Positions 17,762 to 26,078 are shown, counted from the stretch's first letter. The stretch is 64,000 nt of DNA from Cohnella sp. OV330 (GCF_900112065.1 NZ_FOKE01000003.1:62001-126000), one strand, 5' to 3'. Notes: generated from the letters alone by a model not told the origin. Numbers and translations are program-made.

Positions 17762-18961
17762 TTACAAAGACTGGCCTCTCAGCGAAGGCTCATACAGCTT
17801 CGCCCAATTCCGCTCGATATCCGCGATCAGTTCGTCCGGATCCTCGATGCCGATATACAAGCGTACGCTCGCCAGCGCGCTGCCGTCTTCGATATCTTTG
17901 GCGGGGGCGGCGCCGACGGTGACGAGGCTCTCGTATCCGCCCCAGCTGACGCCGATTCGGAAGTAGTCGAGATCGGTCGCCCACTGTTTCATGGTCTCCA
18001 CGCTGTGGCGCGTCACGAACGAGAATAGGCCGCCGTAACCGCTCAATTGGCGGGCGGCCAGCTCCTTCTGCGGGTAGCCTGCCAGTCCGGGATGGTTGAC
18101 GCGGACGACATCGCGCTTGGACGCCAGATGCGAGGCAATCTTGAGCGCGCTGGCCTGGTGACGCTCGAGACGCAGGGGCAGCGTACGGAGGCCGCGCGTG
18201 ATCAGGGACGCGGTCTGCGGCGCCATAGCGGCGCCGAGATTCAGGTAGCTGCGGTGGCCGATCAGGCCGATCAGCTCGCGGCTGCCGATGACGACGCCCC
18301 CGAGACTGTCGCTATGGCCCGAGAAGTATTTGGTGAGCGAGTGCATGACCAGATCGACGCCCATCGCGAGCGGCTTCTGGAAATAAGGCGTCGCCCAAGA
18401 GTTGTCGATAGCCGTGATAATGCCGTTGGCTTTCGCCAGGCTGGCGAGCGCGGGGAGGTCCTGCATTTCGAACAGGCCCGACGTCGGGCTCTCCAGGTAG
18501 AACAGCTTGGTATTCGGACGGATCGCAGCCGCGAATCCTTCCGTATCTTTGCCGTCGATGAAGGTGACTTCGACGCCGAAGCGCGCCGACAGGTCGGCGA
18601 GCAGCTCGCGGGTCGGTCCGTAAGCTTGGTCGACGCAGACGATATGCTCGCCCGATCCGACCAGCGCGAAGATGACGGCGGAGATGGCGCCCATGCCCGA
18701 GGCGAAGCAGCGCGCGCTTTCTCCGCCTTCGAGCCGCGCGATCTTTTCCTCCAGGTACATGACCGTCGGGTTGTTGCCCCGCGAATAGACGGAGGCGGCC
18801 AGCACGTCCTGCATGGCCTCGTCGAACTTCTGGTGCGTCTCGAACGCGAACAGACTGCTCTGGTAGACCGGCATCGTGATGGCGCCTTGGTGGCGGCTGT
18901 CCACAGAGTCGTGCGATACTTGCGTGTAAAAATGGTTTTTGTCTCTCTCGCTAGTTGTCAT
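17762..18961 (-). CDS. Trans-sulfuration-family PLP enzyme (cystathionine gamma-lyase / gamma-synthase type)
   Basis: A 399-residue member of the Cys/Met metabolism PLP enzymes. The cofactor lysine is Lys211 (HSLTKYFSGHSD), Asp186 (AIDNSWATPYF) contacts the pyridine nitrogen, and YSRGNNPT (59-66) is the phosphate-binding YSR segment of the partner subunit; ASGMGAISA (87-95) is also canonical. Such enzymes form or break C-S bonds at the gamma carbon of cystathionine, homocysteine or methionine; the exact reaction is not decidable here. The odd feature is its place: it is the last gene of a sugar-type ABC operon, 32 bases after the MalG-type permease, with an AGGAG site before ATG 18961. That suggests a cargo with an amino acid or sulfur part, which is inference. 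Confidence 0.88.
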   Translation of the reverse strand: MTTSERDKNHFYTQVSHDSVDSRHQGAITMPVYQSSLFAFETHQKFDEAMQDVLAASVYSRGNNPTVMYLEEKIARLEGGESARCFASGMGAISAVIFALVGSGEHIVCVDQAYGPTRELLADLSARFGVEVTFIDGKDTEGFAAAIRPNTKLFYLESPTSGLFEMQDLPALASLAKANGIITAIDNSWATPYFQKPLAMGVDLVMHSLTKYFSGHSDSLGGVVIGSRELIGLIGHRSYLNLGAAMAPQTASLITRGLRTLPLRLERHQASALKIASHLASKRDVVRVNHPGLAGYPQKELAARQLSGYGGLFSFVTRHSVETMKQWATDLDYFRIGVSWGGYESLVTVGAAPAKDIEDGSALASVRLYIGIEDPDELIADIERNWAKLYEPSLRGQSL

Positions 18962-18993
18962 ATATACCTACTCCTATCCCGCAAGAAACTGGC

Positions 18994-19824
18994 TCAGCCC
19001 TTCTCTGCCCCTTGCGTCAAGCCCTCGACGATATAACGCTGGGCGAAGGCGAACATGATGATCGTAGGGATGACAGAGATGACGGTTCCGGCCGACATGG
19101 ATCCCCAATCGATATCGAACTTGAGTACGAATGAATTCATCCCGACAGGCAGCGTCTTCAGCGAATTCGTATCGATAAACATGACGGCTTGGAACAATTC
19201 GTTCCAGTTCTGAACGAAGGCGAATATAAACGTGGAAGCAATCCCCGGCAGCATGACCGGGATAATGATGCGGAACAGCGACGTAATCCGCGAGCAGCCG
19301 TCGATCATGGCCGCTTCCTCGAGACTGGCCGGTATTCGCTGGAAGAAGCCTCTGAGCATAATGGTCGAGAAGGCGATGGAGCCCGTCGTGTACAGCAGGA
19401 TAAGCGACATGCGCGTGTTCGTCAGCCCCATGTCGGACATCATCAGGTACAGCGGCGCCAGCGACACGAAGCCGGGCAGCATCTGCGTAAGGAAAAACGC
19501 GAGCATGATCTGCTTGTGGCCCCGAAACGAGAATCGCGCCATGACGTACGCGCACAAAATCGAGATGATAATGACGGCGACGGCGGACACGATCGACACG
19601 ATCAAGCTGTTCATGATGTAGATATGGAACTTGGAAACCGTAAAAATGCGGTCGAAGTTGCTGAGAGAAAAATGCGTCGGCCAATATGTGATAGGCAGCT
19701 TAAAGATTTCGCCCTTGGGCTTGAAGGACGTGATGACGATCCAATACAGCGGGAATACGACCACGGCCAGGTGCAGCGCTAGGTAAACGATCTTTAATCC
19801 CTTGAGAGTCGCTTTGGCGGCCAT
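18994..19824 (-). CDS. Sugar-type ABC transporter permease, MalG type
   Basis: A 276-residue six-helix permease with the EAA loop (SLEEAAMIDGCSRITSLFR) and a MalG-like C-terminus (YIVEGLTQGAEKG). Its ATG overlaps the stop of the upstream permease in the sequence TGATG, which indicates coupled translation. It lies between its partner permease and the PLP enzyme gene. Confidence 0.92.
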   Translation of the reverse strand: MAAKATLKGLKIVYLALHLAVVVFPLYWIVITSFKPKGEIFKLPITYWPTHFSLSNFDRIFTVSKFHIYIMNSLIVSIVSAVAVIIISILCAYVMARFSFRGHKQIMLAFFLTQMLPGFVSLAPLYLMMSDMGLTNTRMSLILLYTTGSIAFSTIMLRGFFQRIPASLEEAAMIDGCSRITSLFRIIIPVMLPGIASTFIFAFVQNWNELFQAVMFIDTNSLKTLPVGMNSFVLKFDIDWGSMSAGTVISVIPTIIMFAFAQRYIVEGLTQGAEKG

Positions 19825-20699
19825 CAGAAGTCACCCACTTTCTCGGACTTCGTCACGAACAGATAGAAAATCGTGTACAGCATCAGGATCGCGAGCATGA
19901 TGACGCCGATCGCGGAGGCCATGCCGTAATTGCCGGCGAGGAGCTTCTCCATGAGCAGGGAGGAAAGCACGTGCGTGCTTCCGGCCGGACCGCCGTTGGT
20001 CATGCCGTAGATGAGCGTCGGGTCGTTGAAGATCCAGATGACGCGCAGCAGCGTCGTGGCGATGATCGTCGGCATAATGTAGGGAAGGGTCACGTTGAAA
20101 AACTGGCGGAACGCGTTGGCGCCGTCGATATCCGCGGCTTCGTACAATTCGCCCGGAACGGATTGGAGAGCGGCCAGCAGCATAATGGCGAAGAAGGCAA
20201 TGCCGTACCATACGTTCGCGACGATAACCGAGAACATGGCCCAATGCGGGTCCGATAAGAAGCCGATCCGTTCGTGAATGATGCCGATTTTAAGCAGCAG
20301 GTCGTTGATCACGCCGTATTGGGAATTGAACAGCCATTTCCAGATCAGGCCGATCAGGAACCCGGACAGCGCCCAGGAATAGAACACGAAGCCTTGATAA
20401 ACGCCGCGTCCGCGGAATTGCTTTTTGAGCATAAGCGCAAGCGCAAGCCCGATAAAGAACTGGAATACGAGCGAGAAGAAGACCCAATATACGCTGTTCT
20501 GTAACGCGGTAAGAAACTTGCTGTCGCGGAAGGCCGTCTCGAAATTCTGGAGTCCGATGAAATCCACGTTGTTGAGGTTGAACAATTCGTAATTCTGAAA
20601 GGCCATGATCACGCCGCGCAGGAACGGATAGAACGTGAAGACGGCGAGCAGCAGAAATGCGGGAAATAGGCTGAGCCAAATAAATGTACGCTGTTTCAT
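19824..20699 (-). CDS. Sugar-type ABC transporter permease, MalF type
   Basis: A 291-residue six-helix permease; the EAA loop is ELYEAADIDGANAFRQFF followed by NVTLPYIMPTI. It follows the binding-protein gene after a 90-base gap that holds a large hairpin, and its stop overlaps the start of the MalG-type partner. The ribosome site is a modest GGTGA before ATG 20699. Confidence 0.92.
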   Translation of the reverse strand: MKQRTFIWLSLFPAFLLLAVFTFYPFLRGVIMAFQNYELFNLNNVDFIGLQNFETAFRDSKFLTALQNSVYWVFFSLVFQFFIGLALALMLKKQFRGRGVYQGFVFYSWALSGFLIGLIWKWLFNSQYGVINDLLLKIGIIHERIGFLSDPHWAMFSVIVANVWYGIAFFAIMLLAALQSVPGELYEAADIDGANAFRQFFNVTLPYIMPTIIATTLLRVIWIFNDPTLIYGMTNGGPAGSTHVLSSLLMEKLLAGNYGMASAIGVIMLAILMLYTIFYLFVTKSEKVGDF

Positions 20700-20722
20700 C
20701 CGGAGTCACCGCCTTATGTTGC

Positions 20723-20764
20723 AGGGAATATGGCTTGCGGCGCAGGCCGCCCGCCATATTCCCT
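20723..20764 (-). promoter_or_regulatory. Large hairpin between binding-protein and permease genes
   Basis: A 12-bp outer stem (AGGGAATATGGC at 20723-20734, GCCATATTCCCT at 20753-20764) encloses a GCGGC/GCCGC inner stem. There is no strong T-run on the minus strand, so it is more likely an mRNA-stabilising or partial-termination element that lowers permease expression relative to the binding protein. Confidence 0.7.
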
Positions 20765-20789
20765 TTGTGGTTAACAGTCGCTCTGCAGC

Positions 20790-22148
20790 TTATTTCGCGT
20801 CAAGCTCCGCTTTGGCATCGATCCAGAACTTGTCCCATTTGGCCAGCGTTTCTTCTACAGACGCCTTGCCGAGCAGCATTTGTTGACCGGTCTCCATGGA
20901 CACCGTGCCGAACTTGCTGTTCGCCGGGTAGTTGAACGGAGGCTTGTAGTTGACGAACGTCTTGGGATCGGCCGTCATATCCAGCAGCGTCTTGTAAGGA
21001 CCGTCATTGAAGTATGCGTCTTCGGTCGCCGTGCTGTGGATCGGAATCGTGCCGTAGCTCTTGGACCATTCGACGTTCTGCTCGTTGGAGCTCAGGAATT
21101 CGATCAGCTTCCAAGCCGCTTCCTTCTTGGTCGAGAAGGACGTAATGCCCCACCCTGCGCCGCCGGCGCTGATCAGCGCGACGCCGCTCGGGCCGGTCGG
21201 CATCGGCGCGGTCGCCCAGGTTCCTTCTTCCATGCCGTCCTTCAGCGTGTTGATGACGTCGGGATCCTGAAGCAGGAAGGCCGTTACGCCGGAAGTGAAC
21301 GCTTGTACTTGCTCGGAGAAGCCCCAGCCGACGGAGTCTGCAGGCGAGCCTTCCTTAAAGAGCTTAAGGTACAGGTCGAGCGCTTGCTTCGCTTCGGGGG
21401 AAGAATAGATCGACTTGCCGTCGTTCAGGAACATCGCGTCGCTCGTGTTGACGTTAGCGCCGTTGTAGGCCAGAACCATCGTGTCCGGCACGGAGTTCGC
21501 CCCAGGGCCGCCGCGGAACGAGAAGCCGTAGCGGTTCTTGGACTTGTCGGTCAGCTTGATCGAGGCATCGACCAGCTCCTGGTAGGTCTTCGGCACGGCG
21601 ATTCCCGCATCTTTCAGCCAATCGGCGCGGTAGAACATTTGACGCTGATAGAGGCCGTTGGAGATGAAGTACAGCTTGTCGCCGATGCTGCCGACGTCAA
21701 GGGCCGTTTTCGTTACCGTGGAGAATTCGCTCCAGTTTTTCGTGTATTCGTTAAGAGGTTCCAGGTATCCGTTGTTGACGAATTCCGCTACGTTGAGGTC
21801 ACGGGCTTCGACGATGTCGATATCTTCTTTGGCGGAGAGCATCGTACGGATCTTGTTGTCGGCTTGGTCGAAAGGAGGCGAGATCAATTCAACATCGATA
21901 TTGGAATTGGCTTTCTCGAAAGCGTCGATCATCTTTTGAAGCTCGGCTGTCCGGGTGTCGGAAGTCAAGCTTTCGATCATGCGGAGTTTAACTTTCTCTC
22001 CGCCGGCAGAACTGCCCGCAGAGGCGCCGGCCGAAGCGCCCGACGAATTGTTGTTGTCATTGCCGCCGCATGCGGACAGGACCAGGGCCATCGCTACAGA
22101 AGATACCGCCAATTTTGAAATCGTTTTCATTCCACTTTGTGTGAACAT
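20790..22148 (-). CDS. Sugar-type ABC transporter substrate-binding lipoprotein
   Basis: A 452-residue family 1 solute-binding lipoprotein. The start is put at ATG 22148 because GAGGAGGGG lies about 7 bases before it; upstream in-frame ATGs overlap the operator region and have no site. The signal peptide ends in lipobox VLSAC, followed by a Gly/Ser/Ala-rich linker. Typical fold segments are MLSAKEDIDIVEARDL, YFISNGLYQRQMFYRADWL and ISAGGAGWGITSFS. It heads a minus-strand operon with two permeases and a trans-sulfuration-type PLP enzyme, and is presumably controlled by the GntR/FCD regulator encoded upstream, with which it shares an operator-like sequence. The ligand is unknown. Confidence 0.92.
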   Translation of the reverse strand: MFTQSGMKTISKLAVSSVAMALVLSACGGNDNNNSSGASAGASAGSSAGGEKVKLRMIESLTSDTRTAELQKMIDAFEKANSNIDVELISPPFDQADNKIRTMLSAKEDIDIVEARDLNVAEFVNNGYLEPLNEYTKNWSEFSTVTKTALDVGSIGDKLYFISNGLYQRQMFYRADWLKDAGIAVPKTYQELVDASIKLTDKSKNRYGFSFRGGPGANSVPDTMVLAYNGANVNTSDAMFLNDGKSIYSSPEAKQALDLYLKLFKEGSPADSVGWGFSEQVQAFTSGVTAFLLQDPDVINTLKDGMEEGTWATAPMPTGPSGVALISAGGAGWGITSFSTKKEAAWKLIEFLSSNEQNVEWSKSYGTIPIHSTATEDAYFNDGPYKTLLDMTADPKTFVNYKPPFNYPANSKFGTVSMETGQQMLLGKASVEETLAKWDKFWIDAKAELDAK

Positions 22149-22198
22149 TCGATTCCCCTCCTCTATGGATATCATACCGGCAGACTGTCTAACTATCA

Positions 22199-22213
22199 AC
22201 CTGTATGATAGGT
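22199..22213. promoter_or_regulatory. GntR-type operator before the ABC/PLP operon
   Basis: ACCTGTATGATAGGT, an imperfect dyad (ACCTNT-N3-ANAGGT). It lies just downstream of the operon's -10 box and would cover the transcription start. It differs at one base from the site before the GntR gene (23027-23041). Confidence 0.75.
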
Positions 22214-22216
22214 ACA

Positions 22217-22246
22217 ATCGTACTGTCTGGACCTATTTTTTGTCAA
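22217..22246 (-). promoter_or_regulatory. SigA-type promoter of the ABC/PLP operon
   Basis: Minus strand: TTGACA at 22246-22241, 18-base spacer, TACGAT at 22222-22217. The start point would fall near 22210, inside the operator at 22199-22213. Confidence 0.65.
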
Positions 22247-22320
22247 CCGTTTTGTTACCTGGATGTTAATATTTCTTACAACAAGATGACTAGTACAAGT
22301 ATTCTCTTTATTTTACATGC

Positions 22321-23004
22321 TCAAATCTCGTAGGATTTAATGATTTCTTCCAGGGAATTCATTAGCTTATCGAATTCGGACAGCGCCGTCGGTACATCGT
22401 GCGCCGCGATCGCTTCGAACATCGTGAAATGAAAGGGGTAAGTCGCGTCGAATAAACCGGCGTTCCCGAGCGGCTTGTCAAAAAATTTATTGTAAAGGAC
22501 GGAAAAGGATTCTAAAACGCTTTCTAAAATGGGATTAGCGGCCGCCTTGTTGACAAGTTGATGAAAGGTAAAGTCGATCCTGGACGTGCTTTGGCCGTTT
22601 TCCTTTAATCTGCGGTATTCATTGAGGCACGACTGAATTTCTTTAATTTGCTTCGGGGTGATGCGTTGCGCGGCCAATTCGATCGCCTTGCCTTCGAGCG
22701 CGCGGCGGACGTCGAGCGTCGCGAGGAGCGAGCTGCGTTCCACCTCGATCTTCACCTTGCCTGAAAAGCGGAAAGAATCCATGTCTCTCACAAAAACGCC
22801 TTTGCCGTTTTCGATCCGGACGACTTCGTTCGCTTCCAGGTAACGCAGCGCTTCGCGAAGCGAAGAGCGGCCTACGCCGAACATTTCCGTCAATCTTTCA
22901 ACGGATGGAAGCTTGTCGCCTTCCTTCAGTTCTTTCTCCTGAATATAGTTCTGAAGCTCCTCGGATACCTGCTCGTATAAATGGATTTTCTGTATCTTCT
23001 TCAT
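22321..23004 (-). CDS. GntR-family regulator, FadR/FCD subfamily
   Basis: A 227-residue transcription factor. Residues 1-72 are a GntR winged helix (DKLPSVERLTEMFGVGRSSL, IENGKGVFVRD) and the rest is the all-helical FCD effector domain (LLATLDVRRALEGKAIELAA, IDFTFHQLVNKAAANPILE) that in relatives binds a metal ion and a small carboxylate. ATG 23004 is chosen because AAGGAAAGG precedes it; the in-frame GTG at 23028 falls inside the operator and has no site. It lies directly upstream of the ABC/PLP operon in the same direction with its own promoter, and identical operator-like sequences at both promoters point to autoregulation and control of the operon. Confidence 0.9.
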   Translation of the reverse strand: MKKIQKIHLYEQVSEELQNYIQEKELKEGDKLPSVERLTEMFGVGRSSLREALRYLEANEVVRIENGKGVFVRDMDSFRFSGKVKIEVERSSLLATLDVRRALEGKAIELAAQRITPKQIKEIQSCLNEYRRLKENGQSTSRIDFTFHQLVNKAAANPILESVLESFSVLYNKFFDKPLGNAGLFDATYPFHFTMFEAIAAHDVPTALSEFDKLMNSLEEIIKSYEI

Positions 23005-23026
23005 GAACCTTTCCTTCTTCCCGTTC

Positions 23027-23041
23027 ACCTATCAGACAGGT
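23027..23041. promoter_or_regulatory. GntR-type operator before the regulator's own gene
   Basis: On the minus strand ACCTGTCTGATAGGT, 14 of 15 bases identical to 22199-22213. It begins three bases after the -10 box and would cover the transcription start, as expected for autorepression. Confidence 0.75.
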
Positions 23042-23043
23042 CA

Positions 23044-23072
23044 ATCATAGTTAAAATGCCCATTAATGTCAA
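23044..23072 (-). promoter_or_regulatory. SigA-type promoter of the GntR/FCD gene
   Basis: Minus strand: TTGACA at 23072-23067, exactly 17 bases, TATGAT at 23049-23044. Near-consensus in both boxes and spacing. Confidence 0.85.
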
Positions 23073-23100
23073 TGGAAAATAGGGGCTGACAAGGACGTAG

Positions 23101-23903
23101 CTAGAATCGCAAGGCGCCCCCAACCAATTCCTTGGTCATCGGATCGAAATACATCGTAATGGGTCCCAGCAGGCCATCCCTGTCGGTGCTAAATTGAACG
23201 GATATAACGACTTCGAGCGTCTTGTTTTCAATCCAATGAGTCACGTTTTCTCCAGCCTCCAATACGACGATGGCTTTCTCTCTTGGCGTCGTCAACGTTT
23301 TTCTTTCTTCGTCGGACAGAAGGCCCCAGGCTATTTCCCGATACCGGTCTTCCTCTTTAACTTCGTCATAGTGGTAGACAAAATAGTACCAGTTGCCGCC
23401 CAGATCCGTGTAATCCTTGACGTAACTGAATTTCGAAGGATCATTTTCGAGCAATTCCGGCGAGCTGAAATAGGCGATGCCTTGTCGAAATAAGCCGGGT
23501 TCATCGTCTATCAAAATGTCGACCGTCTTCGTCGGGTCATCGTTTGAGGAAGAGATCTGCTTGATTACGCTTTCTTGGAATAGCCGATGAGCGAATGACT
23601 GAATAACGGGGTCTTGGATTTTGTCGACGGCGTGGTCTTGATGAAGGATGACGGGGCGGGTCCGGAATACACTTTCATTCTCGAGCATGTAGTTGCCCAA
23701 GTTCTCTAAATTCTCGCGTCTTTCTTGGAAATACTTAAGCACATCCGCCTTCGGATACCTCAATGCTTCGGCAATATTCAAGGGAATGATGAGATCGCTC
23801 GCTTTTACGCCGTCCTTGCCGGTACTTCCTAGGTGTCCGCATTCGCTTGCCGTAAGGATAAAGCAGATCAGGATCGGGATGATTTTACCGACAATGGCTT
23901 CAT
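23101..23903 (-). pseudogene. Unknown exported protein gene with a frameshift near its start
   Basis: The intact part (TTG 23781 to stop 23101, 226 residues) matches no family I recognise; it is acidic, with segments such as GLFRQGIAYFSSPELL and GNWYYFVYHYDEV. The frame stays open upstream of 23781 and codes for a hydrophobic stretch (VGKIIPILICFILTASECG), which looks like a signal peptide, but has no standard start codon there. An ATG at 23903 with GGAGGGG five bases before it lies in a different frame and meets a stop after 11 codons. A one-base change in the first few codons would join them into a roughly 267-residue exported protein. I therefore read it as a frameshifted gene, or a sequence error; an unusual ATT start is the alternative. 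Confidence 0.6.
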
Positions 23904-24076
23904 AGGGTCCCCTCCGGAGAATGGCTAACTTAGCAAGAAATGTTCAAGATGCTTTTCTATCGCTTCGATCGATTTAATAGAGAACTTAAAATACGATCCT
24001 TAGCCGGCAGCAGCGAGAGCCGGGCCGCGGTATCCGAACTTAAAATTAATTTGGAGCTTAGACCGAACGCAATCGT

Positions 24077-24415
24077 TTAGAAACCGCCGTTCAGATGAAC
24101 CAGGACCAGACGTCCCGAGACAAAGTGGAGCTGGACTCTCGCCTCCTCTTTAAAAAGGCGAAACCGTTCCTTATACAAAAATACCTGATACGGCGTATCG
24201 TGAATGTCGCGCTGGGTGAGCAGCTCCGGCCTCTTGCCGACCACCTGAGTCATTTGCTCGAGGCTCATTCCTTCTTCGAGCTGCCGCTACTCCGCTTCGC
24301 TGATGACAGGAATATCCGCCTCTTTCATAAAAGCCACGAAAATCGACCAACCAAACACGGTCCCGACGATTGTGGAAATTACCAGAAATATAGAAATAAA
24401 ATGCCTTAAATTCAT
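24077..24415 (-). pseudogene. Small membrane-anchored protein gene split by an in-frame TAG
   Basis: From ATG 24415 the minus-strand frame codes for an N-terminal hydrophobic helix (FISIFLVISTIVGTVFGW, residues 6-23) and a short acidic tail, then meets TAG at 24289-24287 (codon 43) and continues in the same frame for 69 more codons (SLEQMTQVVGKRPELL, FRLFKEEARVQLHF). Both halves read as one protein of about 112 residues: a membrane anchor plus a small soluble domain. A single substitution of a Gln or Glu codon would explain the stop. The downstream half can start at ATG 24268 but would lose the anchor. I do not recognise the family. Confidence 0.6.
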
Positions 24416-24457
24416 CAGCCTCGCAAATTTAATGGGATGAAAATTTAACCATATCTC

Positions 24458-24484
24458 AAATGATACTTATAGTCCGTTGACCTT
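24458..24484 (+). repeat. Copy 1 of a dispersed 27-bp element
   Basis: Reads AAATGATACTTATAGTCCGT then TGACC. It shares the core TATAGTCCGT with copies at 50102-50128 and 52994-53020, in the same orientation, and a CGATTAA block follows 33 bases after the AGTCCG core. It lies in an AT-rich gap (24416-24631) between a split gene and a truncated gene. Confidence 0.75.
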
Positions 24485-24631
24485 ATTCTGCTTGGCTCAG
24501 TACGATTAAGATGCTAAAGAACCGAAGTCGTAAGACGTTTTTGATCTATTATATAGAAAAATAAAATATTTAAAATATGGAATTTTTTAATAGAACTTAG
24601 CGTCGTAGAGAGCGAAGTTCACCATGGGAGG

Positions 24632-25114
24632 TTGGATACGGTGCCGGTATTGGACAACAATTCGATTTTTATCCCGGTCAGCGTGCTGTCCAAACATTCG
24701 GGCATCAAGAGCAACATCGATCCGCAGACCAACATCTATTCGATGACGGGCGACAACCTGATGAAGATGGATATGATCAAATACACGCTCGAAGACGCCG
24801 AGACAGGCGCGATGATCGCGCCGCCGGGCAAGATCGCAAGCAACAAAGCCTTTGCGCCCGTCTCCTATACGTACGACGATAAGAAGGAGAGCTTCACCGT
24901 CAAAGCCAAGAACATCACGGGCGCCGATGTGCCAAAGGGAGAGGCAGACGTGGCAGCCTACCTGATCACCGATGCGGGCGTTCAGTTCTTGAACCCGAAG
25001 CGGGAACGGCCGGCCGTCAAAAAGGACGGGATCGTCACGGAGAGCATTCAGAACGGGGCGATCGGGGAAGACGTGAATTACTTGCTCGTGAAGGGGCGTT
25101 CGTTGGACCGCTAA
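24632..25114 (+). pseudogene. Fragment of a stalk-domain (copper amine oxidase N-like) protein
   Basis: A frame of 160 residues with no signal peptide and only a TTG start. Its first 35 residues (NNSIFIPVSVLSKHSG, SNIDPQTNIYSM) look like the second half of a copper amine oxidase N-terminal-like stalk domain, the kind found at the end or start of secreted proteins, and the rest (APVSYTYDDKKESF, TGADVPKGEADVAAY) is of unknown type. The open frame continues upstream of the TTG without a start codon into AT-rich DNA holding repeat copy 1. I read it as the 3' end of a gene whose front has been lost, though GGGAGG just before the TTG leaves a short product possible. Confidence 0.5.
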
Positions 25115-25151
25115 GACCCGTAAAAGAATGAACTGCGTCAATGACAGGCAG

Positions 25152-25187
25152 CCGCTGGCGAGGTCGACACTCGCCAGCGGTTATTTT
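25152..25187 (+). terminator. Rho-independent terminator
   Basis: A perfect 11-bp stem (CCGCTGGCGAG, CTCGCCAGCGG) with a 7-base loop and TTATTTTAA after it, 37 bases past the stop at 25114. Confidence 0.9.
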
Positions 25188-25313
25188 AACGGAAGGAGTT
25201 CGCTGCGCTTGGCGGTGCGTATGATTGTTTTCGCGCTATCTATCATTAATATATCGGAGCATCGTCTCGTTGGTCCTATCCAGGGACATTAGAAAATCTT
25301 GAGGAGGGAAATC

Positions 25314-26078
25314 ATGCACGGCTGTCACCCATTGACAATCGAAGTGACGACTTACGGCGCGAGTCAAGTCATTACGCCTGTACTGCTGCACGACGGCGAT
25401 GAATGTATCCTTGTCGATTGCGGGTATCCGGATTCCATTCCCCAGCTCGAACAAGCGATGGCGCTCGCAGGATTCACGTTGGAACGCATTACGAAAATGA
25501 TAGCCACGCATCATGACATCGATCACATCGGGGCGCTCGGCGCTTTAAAGCGGTTGTTACCTGACGCCGTCCTTATCGCGCATGAGATTGAAGTCCCGTA
25601 TCTCGAGGGGACGCAGAAATCTCAGCGACAAGAGCAAGCGGAGTCGACGCTTCATGCATTGCCTCCGGAGGCGGTGCCCGCCGCAGAACAATTCATTGCG
25701 TTGCTCGCATCCGTTGAGAAGGCGGCAGTCGATCGTCAAGTTCGTCATGGCGATATGCTGCCGTGGTGCGGCGGCCTCGAGGTCATTCATACGCCCGGGC
25801 ATATGTCGGGGCATATCTCGCTCTATTTGCGTGCAAGCAAGACGGCGATCGCGGGCGATGCCGTAGTCATCGAAGAAGGAGAGCTTCATATTGCCAATCC
25901 GCAATATACCTTAGACTTGGAAGAAGCGGTAGCATCGGTGCGACGGCTGATGTCTTATGAGATCGATACGCTGATCTGTTATCATGGCGGATGCTTCCAA
26001 GGGAACGTACAGGATGCTTTGCGGGATTTGGTAAATCGCAATTCTACTATGGGACGAACCCATAAAGAAACAGAGTGA
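25314..26078 (+). CDS. Metallo-beta-lactamase-fold hydrolase
   Basis: A 254-residue protein of the MBL superfamily. The zinc-binding motif is present as THHDIDHIGAL (near residue 63), with a further His in HTPGHMSGHISLYL and the bridging Asp in AIAGDAVVIEEG. ATG 25314 is chosen over an in-frame TTG at 25299 because GAGGAGGG at 25301-25308 precedes it by 6 bases. There is no signal peptide. Members include thioesterases, lactonases and glyoxalase-II-like enzymes; nothing here picks one. It is followed after 19 bases by a secreted protein gene in the same direction. Confidence 0.88.
   Translation: MHGCHPLTIEVTTYGASQVITPVLLHDGDECILVDCGYPDSIPQLEQAMALAGFTLERITKMIATHHDIDHIGALGALKRLLPDAVLIAHEIEVPYLEGTQKSQRQEQAESTLHALPPEAVPAAEQFIALLASVEKAAVDRQVRHGDMLPWCGGLEVIHTPGHMSGHISLYLRASKTAIAGDAVVIEEGELHIANPQYTLDLEEAVASVRRLMSYEIDTLICYHGGCFQGNVQDALRDLVNRNSTMGRTHKETE

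Noticed and set aside
23904-24076. A possible further gene or RNA between the two damaged minus-strand genes
   Set aside because: No frame with a start and site, no clear hairpin and no conserved motif was found.
24287-24289. TAG read as pyrrolysine or suppressed
   Set aside because: No pyl gene is visible, the element context is a decaying zone, and a single substitution is simpler.
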